A stretch of DNA of 13,681 nt, from the NCBI GenBank assembly GCA_010032085.1, contig RGYL01000012.1, positions 1-13,681 on the forward strand, read 5' to 3'. The DNA is from Actinomycetota bacterium. GTDB lineage: Bacteria; Actinomycetota; Actinomycetes; Nanopelagicales; Nanopelagicaceae. Positions within the stretch are counted from its first letter, which is position 1. Each line of letters opens with the position of its first letter. Below the pieces are notes generated by a model that was not told where the DNA came from, made no database searches, and saw only the letters and a program-made list of their open reading frames with translations. The translations under genes and the position numbers were made by a program. Below are positions 6,178 to 11,861 of this stretch, piece by piece.

Positions 6178-7203
6178 ATGCGTTTCGGAGTTCTAACCGG
6201 TGGTGGTGACTGCCCAGGTCTTAATGCAGTTATTCGTGCAGTCGTCCGCAAAGGCGAGAAAGAGTATGGCTACGAGTTCATCGGTTTCCGTGATGGCTGG
6301 AAGGGTCCGCTTGAGGGATTGACTATGCCTTTGAATATAAAGGCAACCCGTGGCATCTTGCCACGAGGCGGCACCATCCTTGGATCTTCAAGAACAAATC
6401 CATTCAAGATTGAAAATGGTGTAGAGCGAATAAAAGAAAATCTCGCGAAAATGAATGTTGATGCGTTAATTGCAATTGGCGGCGAAGATACGCTCGGAGT
6501 TGCTACAAAATTGGATGCTTTAGGAGTGAAGGTTATTGGTGTCCCCAAGACAATCGATAATGATTTGAATAACACTGATTACACCTTTGGATTTGATACC
6601 GCGGTAAATATCGCCGTAGAAGCAATCGACCGCCTGCACACAACTGCAGAATCACATCATCGCGCCTTGATTGTTGAAGTGATGGGCCGTCATGCTGGGT
6701 GGATTGCCCTTCACTCAGGTTTAGCCGGAGGTGCATCCTGCATTCTGATTCCTGAAGTTCCATTTGATATCGAGAAAGTTTGCAAGCTGGTCGAATCTAG
6801 ATTCCAACAGTCATATGCCCCAATTGTTGTGGTAGCCGAAGGTGCACTTCCGAAAGATGGCACTCTCGTTACAAAAGATGGTTCACTTGATGCATTTGGC
6901 CATGTGAAGCTCTCAGGAATTGGCGAGTGGTTGGCTAAGGAGATTGAGACAAGAACTGGAGCCGAAGCGCGCACCTCAATTCTTGGACATATTCAACGAG
7001 GCGGAACCCCAACTGCATTTGATCGAGTCCTTGCTACAAGATTTGGAATTCACGCGATTACTGCAGCGCATGAGAGCGATTGGGGCAAGATGGTCGCGCT
7101 TCACGGAACTGAGATAAAGCGCGTGCCGCTCGCCTCTGCGACCGAGAAGCTAAAGACAGTCGATCCACGCCTACTCGCTGAAGCGGAAGTCTTTTTCGGT
7201 TAA
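6178..7203 (+). CDS. pfkA: 6-phosphofructokinase, probably pyrophosphate-dependent
   Basis: This enzyme phosphorylates fructose-6-phosphate at C1, a key glycolytic step, and the PPi-dependent form can also run in reverse. The 341-residue length is typical. Motifs are the N-terminal TGGGDCPGLN, R72 in GSSRT, GGED at 101-104, PKTIDND at 123-129 with the catalytic T125/D127/D129 set, MGRHAGW from 169 and HIQRGG near 276. Numbering happens to match E. coli PfkA here. ATP enzymes have glycine at 104 and 124. This protein has D104 and K124, the accepted signature of PPi dependence, and the flanking sequence resembles the actinomycete PPi enzyme. The start is the only sensible one, with a weak purine-rich GAAAGAAG stretch about 7 nt upstream. 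The gene stands alone, diverging from the photolyase and 42 bp before aroG. Confidence 0.95.
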   Translation: MRFGVLTGGGDCPGLNAVIRAVVRKGEKEYGYEFIGFRDGWKGPLEGLTMPLNIKATRGILPRGGTILGSSRTNPFKIENGVERIKENLAKMNVDALIAIGGEDTLGVATKLDALGVKVIGVPKTIDNDLNNTDYTFGFDTAVNIAVEAIDRLHTTAESHHRALIVEVMGRHAGWIALHSGLAGGASCILIPEVPFDIEKVCKLVESRFQQSYAPIVVVAEGALPKDGTLVTKDGSLDAFGHVKLSGIGEWLAKEIETRTGAEARTSILGHIQRGGTPTAFDRVLATRFGIHAITAAHESDWGKMVALHGTEIKRVPLASATEKLKTVDPRLLAEAEVFFG

Positions 7204-7210
7204 TCAAGTA

Positions 7211-7225
7211 GCGCCGCGTGGGCGC
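7211..7225 (+). terminator. Short GC-rich hairpin after pfkA
   Basis: GCGCC-gcgtg-GGCGC forms a 5-bp stem with a 5-nt loop 7 nt after the pfkA stop. There is no U-tract, so it is not a classical intrinsic terminator. It also falls about 8 nt before the aroG -10-like box and could instead be an operator or chance structure. Confidence 0.3.
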
Positions 7226-7232
7226 ACTTACC

Positions 7233-7238
7233 TAACCT
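7233..7238 (+). promoter_or_regulatory. Putative leaderless promoter -10 box of aroG (TAACCT)
   Basis: TAACCT ends 7 nt before ATG 7246, the same geometry as for the glgA, glgC, photolyase and ogt starts. No Shine-Dalgarno precedes the ATG, which favours a leaderless message. Confidence 0.45.
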
Positions 7239-7245
7239 TGCTCCT

Positions 7246-8586
7246 ATGACCTCCCCAATCGAGAGCCTCTTCGATACCTCTTTAGTTGCGGCGCAGCAAC
7301 CAAATTGGCCGGATAAAGTAAAACTTGAGAGCGCAATAAAAGAGTTACGTACTCTTCCGCCTCTGGTTTTTGCTGGTGAATGCGACAATCTCAAAGCGAA
7401 AGTTGCCCAGGCTGCGCGTGGTGAAGCATTTTGGCTACAAGGCGGGGATTGCGCAGAAACTTTCGCTGGAGCAACCGCCGATTCAATAAGGAATCGAATC
7501 AAGACAATTCTGCAGATGGCTGCGGTTTTGCAATATGGCGCGAGTATGCCCGTTATAAAAGTTGGCCGAATGGCTGGGCAATTCGCTAAACCTAGAAGTA
7601 ATGACATGGAAAAACGCGGCGATGTAACGCTTCCCGCTTATCGAGGCGATGCGGTCAATGATCTTGAGTTCACTCCATCAGCGCGCACCCCAGATCCGAC
7701 AAGACTAGTAAAGGTTTATCACACCTCTTCGGCAACTTTGAATTTGGTTCGTGCATTTACTCAAGGTGGTTTTGCCGATCTTCGTTTGGTACATGAGTGG
7801 AATAAAGGTTTTGTTAAAGATTCATCGGCTGGCGCTAGGTACGAAGCGCTCGCGAAGGAAATTGGTCGAGCCCTTGACTTCATGCGTTCGGCTGGGATCA
7901 ATCCGGAGGAATTCAAAACTGTCGATTTTTACTCTTCCCATGAAGCGCTAATTCTTGAGTACGAAAAGGCGCTGACAAGAATCGATTCAAGAACGGGCCT
8001 TGCTTATGATGTCTCAGCCCACTTTATCTGGATTGGTGAACGCACTCGCCAACTAGATGGAGCGCATATTGATTTCGCCAAGAAAGTTAAGAATCCAATC
8101 GGAGTAAAACTTGGACCAAAGACCACCATCGATGAGATGCTCAAGTTGATGGAGGTTCTAAATCCCGATGAAGAACCTGGACGACTTACATTTATTACGA
8201 GGATGGGCGCAAAAAATATTCGCACAGTTCTCCCGCCTTTAGTTGAAGCAGTAAAGAAGAGCGGTAGAAGTGTTCTCTGGGTATGTGATCCGATGCATGG
8301 AAATACTTACGAATCACCTACCGGTTTTAAAACTCGTAGCTTTGATGAAGTACTAGATGAAGTTAAGGGCTTCTTTGAAGTCCATCTATCCAAGGGCACC
8401 CATCCAGGCGGAATACACATTGAACTTACCGGGGATGATGTAACTGAATGTGTTGGTGGAGCGGCTGAGATTTCCCATGAAGATTTGGCTACACGCTATG
8501 AAACTGCCTGTGACCCGAGACTGAACCACACCCAATCCCTTGAGTTAGCATTTCTAGTAGCCGAGATGCTCCGCGATAACAAATAG
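7246..8586 (+). CDS. aroG: Class II 3-deoxy-7-phosphoheptulonate (DAHP) synthase
   Basis: The enzyme condenses phosphoenolpyruvate with erythrose-4-phosphate to DAHP, the first step of the shikimate pathway to aromatic amino acids. It is a metal-dependent TIM-barrel protein of the class II (plant/actinobacterial) type, 446 residues long, close to mycobacterial AroG. The four metal ligands are recognisable: C69 in QGGDCAETF, H351 in CDPMHGNT, E393 in GIHIELTGDDVTEC and D423 in ACDPRLNHTQS. PEP-binding blocks include YRGD (132-135), LVHEWN (181-186), FYSSHEAL (228-235), WIGERTRQ (262-269), GVKLGPKT (286-293) and TRMGA (318-322). The start follows a TAACCT box and no ribosome-binding site, so the mRNA is probably leaderless. 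It sits between pfkA and ogt with about 40 bp on each side, likely as a single-gene unit. A PASTA kinase gene near aroG recalls the mycobacterial pknL region. Confidence 0.97.
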   Translation: MTSPIESLFDTSLVAAQQPNWPDKVKLESAIKELRTLPPLVFAGECDNLKAKVAQAARGEAFWLQGGDCAETFAGATADSIRNRIKTILQMAAVLQYGASMPVIKVGRMAGQFAKPRSNDMEKRGDVTLPAYRGDAVNDLEFTPSARTPDPTRLVKVYHTSSATLNLVRAFTQGGFADLRLVHEWNKGFVKDSSAGARYEALAKEIGRALDFMRSAGINPEEFKTVDFYSSHEALILEYEKALTRIDSRTGLAYDVSAHFIWIGERTRQLDGAHIDFAKKVKNPIGVKLGPKTTIDEMLKLMEVLNPDEEPGRLTFITRMGAKNIRTVLPPLVEAVKKSGRSVLWVCDPMHGNTYESPTGFKTRSFDEVLDEVKGFFEVHLSKGTHPGGIHIELTGDDVTECVGGAAEISHEDLATRYETACDPRLNHTQSLELAFLVAEMLRDNK

Positions 8587-8614
8587 CCCTCTTTTCCCTC
8601 TTCACCTTGAGGCG

Positions 8615-8620
8615 TAGGCT
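8615..8620 (+). promoter_or_regulatory. Putative leaderless promoter -10 box of ogt (TAGGCT)
   Basis: TAGGCT ends 6 nt before the GTG start at 8627. The rest of the 40-bp gap after aroG is pyrimidine-rich and contains no Shine-Dalgarno. This supports the GTG as start and a leaderless transcript. Confidence 0.45.
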
Positions 8621-8626
8621 CACAGC

Positions 8627-9121
8627 GTGCTGAGCCGCTCGACTATAAAAACCCCAATCGGCACACTCCATTTAATTTCTCATGATCATCAATTACTTGC
8701 ATCAGGGTTTTCCAATTTCAAGGAGTTATCAAGCCAATTATTAAGCGATGATCAGAAGAGAGAATTTAATGATGTAAAACGCATCCCAATAATTACTGAT
8801 CTACTAGAAGATTACCTAAACGGAGACTTAAAAGCTTTAGATGGGATATCAGTCCGGCAACCAGGAGAGCGATTCTCGCAATCAGCTTGGAAAGCAATGC
8901 GCAAAGTCTCCCCAGGTAAAACTATCTCTTATGGCGAGTTAGCAAAGCGCGCTGGCTCTGCTGATGCAGTCCGTGCGGCTGGAAGTGCGTGTGCAAGGAA
9001 CCTAATCGCACTCGTTGTTCCCTGTCATCGGATTGTTAAGACTGGGGGAGCGCTGGGAAATTATGCTTATGGGCTGGAAGTAAAAGAGTGGTTACTTAGA
9101 CATGAAGGCGCGCTCAAGTAA
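8627..9121 (+). CDS. ogt: Methylated-DNA--protein-cysteine methyltransferase
   Basis: This is a suicide repair protein that takes the alkyl group from O6-alkylguanine (and O4-alkylthymine) onto a cysteine. The 164-residue size is that of a stand-alone Ogt/MGMT. An N-terminal degenerate ribonuclease-H-like part (TIKTPIGTLHLI) precedes the conserved C-terminal domain. That domain has TISYGELAKRAGS, the DNA-binding helix AVRAAGSACARN with the arginine finger at R116, the active-site PCHR motif with C133, and GNYAYGLEVKEWLLRHE at the end. The start is GTG, supported by the TAGGCT box 6 nt upstream. Its last 30 nt overlap the 3' end of the convergent threonine aldolase gene. No Ada-type regulatory domain is fused to it, so nothing here shows an adaptive response. 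Confidence 0.95.
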   Translation: MLSRSTIKTPIGTLHLISHDHQLLASGFSNFKELSSQLLSDDQKREFNDVKRIPIITDLLEDYLNGDLKALDGISVRQPGERFSQSAWKAMRKVSPGKTISYGELAKRAGSADAVRAAGSACARNLIALVVPCHRIVKTGGALGNYAYGLEVKEWLLRHEGALK

Positions 9122-10141
9122 ATCCTTGAGCACAGCACTTGCTTTTTCAATTCCAGCATCATCAACATCAAGGTGAGTTACTAAGCGAACATATTTGGGG
9201 CCAAGCGCGCCTACCCAGACTCCTGACTCTTTTGCCTTTACGGCAAATTCACCGGCATTCCAACTAGAGCCAGTCAGGTCAAGACCCACAATATTTGTCT
9301 CAATCTCTGCTGGATTCACCGTAGATGCCACAATCGAATTACAGGCAATTGCTAATTTCTTAGCTCGGGCATGATCATCTTCGAGTCGCTCGATATTCCG
9401 ATCAAGAGCGAAGTGGCCCGCAGCAGCAAGAATTCCAACTTGGCGCATTCCAGCGCCATAACGTTTACGCCAGACCCGAGCTGTTGTAACGCGCTCCTTT
9501 GTCGAGATCATCAATGAGCCGATAGGCGCACCGAGACCTTTTGATAGACAAACACTCACAGTTTCAAAATATTTTCCATACTCAAGGAGTGAAACTTTGG
9601 ATGCAACATGAGCATTCCAAATCCTTGCTCCATCAAGATGCAATTTAACGCCCATAGAGTTAGCGGTGCTAGCGAGACGCTTTATCTCATCAATTGGCTG
9701 AACGGTTCCGCCACCAAAATTATGGGTATTTTCAACGGCTATTGCTGTAGTGGAAACCAAATATGGACCAGAGTCCGGACGAGCAAGCTCCAAGGCTTCA
9801 TCGGCGGCTAACATCCCGCGATTCGCGCTCCACGTTCTTGTAGTGATGCCGCTGAATGTCGCACCAGCGCCAAGTTCTGCTCTAACAATATGCGAATTGC
9901 TCTCGCATATGAGTTCTTCACCAGGCTTAACAAGAGTGCGGATAGCAAGTTGATTGGCGAGTGAACCGCTTGGAGTAAAAATAGCGGCCTCTTTACCAAA
10001 TAATTTTGCTACCCGATCTTCTAGTGAATTAACGGTGGGATCATCACTATAAACATCATCACCAACTTCAGCGCTCATCATCGCCGCACGCATCTCCTGC
10101 GATGGGCGAGTAACGGTGTCCGATCGAAGATCAACGATCAT
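9092..10141 (-). CDS. ltaE: Low-specificity L-threonine aldolase
   Basis: A PLP enzyme that cleaves L-threonine or L-allo-threonine to glycine and acetaldehyde, feeding glycine and one-carbon metabolism. The 349-residue protein is a fold-type I PLP enzyme. It opens with the family signature DLRSDTVTRP and GDDVYSDDP, has the PLP-stacking histidine at H84 (ESNSHI), D170 and R173 in LHLDGARIWNA, and the Schiff-base lysine K201 in CLSKGLGAPIGS. It is the last gene of the minus-strand series and begins 11 nt inside the preceding EamA gene, so it is probably coexpressed. No Shine-Dalgarno or -10 box lies at a sensible distance, which favours translation by coupling. The 3' end runs 30 nt into convergent ogt. 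The exact stereo-preference cannot be read from the sequence. Confidence 0.94.
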   Translation of the reverse strand: MIVDLRSDTVTRPSQEMRAAMMSAEVGDDVYSDDPTVNSLEDRVAKLFGKEAAIFTPSGSLANQLAIRTLVKPGEELICESNSHIVRAELGAGATFSGITTRTWSANRGMLAADEALELARPDSGPYLVSTTAIAVENTHNFGGGTVQPIDEIKRLASTANSMGVKLHLDGARIWNAHVASKVSLLEYGKYFETVSVCLSKGLGAPIGSLMISTKERVTTARVWRKRYGAGMRQVGILAAAGHFALDRNIERLEDDHARAKKLAIACNSIVASTVNPAEIETNIVGLDLTGSSWNAGEFAVKAKESGVWVGALGPKYVRLVTHLDVDDAGIEKASAVLKDLLERAFMSK

Positions 10142-10994
10142 TGGATACCGGAGTTACTTTAGGCTGAACAATCATGATCATGGCAATGAGAACCATACTT
10201 CCACCAAGGATTATTCGTAAAGTTAGTGGCTCAGCGCCGAGTGCAACTGAGAAGAGAGCGGCGAAAACAACTTCCATAGTCAATATCACTGCGACTTTGG
10301 TTGCAGATATTCGGGCCTGGGCCCAGGTCTGGATAACAAAGGCAAAGAATGTTGCGAATATGGCAGTAAATAAGATGACTGCCCAAACCTGCGTATCCGG
10401 AGGAGCCACGAATCCATTAACCGAGGCGGGCACAAATGAAACTAGGGCACAGGTCGCTAATTGGACGAAAGTAAGTGCGTAAGCATCAAATTTCTTGCTC
10501 CATTGGCTTAACAGAAGAATATGAGCAGCAAAGAGAAATGCTGAAATAAGAACAAAGAATTCTCCGGTACCAATAGACCATCCTGAAACAGAAAGCACGG
10601 CAAGACCAATAGTTGCCAAGCAAATATAGAACCATGCCATCGTCGTGAGTTTTTCTTTTAGAACAAATGCAGAAATCAGGGGAGTAAGCACGACATAAAG
10701 ACCGGTAATAAATCCAGTTATAGCGGGGGTGGTTCGATCAAGACCCAGTGTTTGAAATATGTAACCAAGTCCCAGAACTGCACCAATGATCGAGCCTTTA
10801 GTGAGAATTTCGCGGTTAAGTCGAGTAATCATTTTGGGATTAACAAGGAACATAACGAGAGCTGCTACTACGAAACGCGAAAGAAGAAAGCTATAGACAT
10901 CTTGTTGATCAAGAATGTCTTTCATCCACACAAAGGAGATGCCCCACATAGCAGCTACAGCAAGTAGCGCCCAAGGCGCTAAGAGAATCGGCAC
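10131..10994 (-). CDS. EamA/DMT-family transporter
   Basis: A 287-residue membrane protein with two EamA repeats and about ten hydrophobic segments. It begins with LLAVAAMWGISFVWMK, the usual first helix, and ends with a helix that runs into a short basic tail. Typical features are the SRF segment after helix 2, the GLGYIFQTLGLDRTTPAITGF block (charged and polar groups near helix 4), and LKEKLT between repeats. The start is GTG, whose first base is the last base of the nfo stop codon (TAGTG); a GAGAG stretch 7 nt upstream inside nfo may serve as ribosome-binding site. Downstream ltaE overlaps it by 11 nt. An amino-acid exporter role would fit the adjoining threonine aldolase, but that is inference; the other EamA protein in the window is only distantly similar. 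Confidence 0.9.
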   Translation of the reverse strand: MPILLAPWALLAVAAMWGISFVWMKDILDQQDVYSFLLSRFVVAALVMFLVNPKMITRLNREILTKGSIIGAVLGLGYIFQTLGLDRTTPAITGFITGLYVVLTPLISAFVLKEKLTTMAWFYICLATIGLAVLSVSGWSIGTGEFFVLISAFLFAAHILLLSQWSKKFDAYALTFVQLATCALVSFVPASVNGFVAPPDTQVWAVILFTAIFATFFAFVIQTWAQARISATKVAVILTMEVVFAALFSVALGAEPLTLRIILGGSMVLIAMIMIVQPKVTPVSNDR

Positions 10995-11857
10995 TATTTA
11001 GCTCTCATTTTCTTTAGCAGTGCGACTTCGCGGCCATGTTCAGGTTCTTCCCCAGGCGTCTCGAGGATTAAGGGCGCATTTACTATTGCGGGGTGTTGTA
11101 GTAATTCTTCAAAAGGTTTCGTTCCAATTTCACCTTCACCTAAGTTAGCGTGACGATCCTTTAGTGATCCAAGGACATCCATAGAATCATTTGCGTGAAT
11201 GAGTTGAATTCGTTTTTTATCCGCAATCTCAACTAATAGATCGATAGTAGCTTTCATTCCACCTTTGGACTTAATGTCATGACCAGCGGCAAAAACATGG
11301 CAGGTATCAAGACAGACGCCCACTTTGGGGTGCCATTCGAGAGCTTCAAAGTAATTAATTAGATCATCTAATTTCTTAACGAGGGATTGGCCCTGTCCAG
11401 CCGTTGGCTCAAGGAGCAACCAAGGATCATTATCTTTAAGTTTTTCAAGAACCGGCATTACTCCTGTCTTGATCTGTTTCCAGGCTTTAGGCACATGAGT
11501 CTCATCAACAGCAGAGCCGGTATGTATTACAACTCCAAGAGCGCCAATTTCTCGTCCGCGCTTCAAAGAGTATGCGGTTGAAGCAACTGAGTTTTTATAA
11601 GTCGCTTCAGTTGGCGAGCCGAGATTAATCAGAAAGGGCGCGTGTACATATGTTTCGATATCGAGTTCTGCAGCTTTTACCCGAAACGCTTCATCTGCCT
11701 CAGGATTTGGATCTGGCATTGCCCAACCGCGCGGATTTGAGGCAAATACCTGTATTGCCTCAGCCTTTATCGTGGTTGCATATTGGATAGATCGCTTTGC
11801 CATCCCGCCTGAAGTCGGGACATGTGCACCAATACGAGGTTTGGAGTTTTTGCTCAC
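10994..11857 (-). CDS. nfo: Deoxyribonuclease IV (AP endonuclease, Nfo)
   Basis: Endonuclease IV cuts DNA 5' of abasic sites and removes blocked 3' ends in base-excision repair. The 287-residue protein is a TIM barrel with all nine ligands of the trinuclear zinc site visible: H72 (VHAPFLINL), H112 (VVIHTGS), E150 (LLLEPTAGQG), D184 and H187 (CLDTCHVFAAGHD), H221 (IHANDS), D234 and H236 (DRHANLGEG) and E266 (ILETPGEE). Spacing follows the E. coli enzyme closely, so it should be active. The start is GTG four bases after the kinase stop, with AGGG 7 nt upstream overlapping the end of the kinase gene. The one-base overlap with the next gene makes it a central member of the operon. Coexpression with a Ser/Thr kinase is an unusual partnership. 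Confidence 0.96.
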   Translation of the reverse strand: MSKNSKPRIGAHVPTSGGMAKRSIQYATTIKAEAIQVFASNPRGWAMPDPNPEADEAFRVKAAELDIETYVHAPFLINLGSPTEATYKNSVASTAYSLKRGREIGALGVVIHTGSAVDETHVPKAWKQIKTGVMPVLEKLKDNDPWLLLEPTAGQGQSLVKKLDDLINYFEALEWHPKVGVCLDTCHVFAAGHDIKSKGGMKATIDLLVEIADKKRIQLIHANDSMDVLGSLKDRHANLGEGEIGTKPFEELLQHPAIVNAPLILETPGEEPEHGREVALLKKMRAK

Positions 11858-11861
11858 CGCC

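Noticed and set aside
7200..7607. Minus-strand frame of 135 codons over pfkA-aroG
   Set aside because: It is antisense to the conserved N-terminal part of aroG, has no recognisable domain and would have to end in the pfkA stop region.
10316..10327. Perfect 12-bp palindrome CCTGGGCCCAGG
   Set aside because: It lies deep inside the second EamA gene, where the codons for Ala-Gln-Ala explain the bases. No promoter or gene boundary is near.
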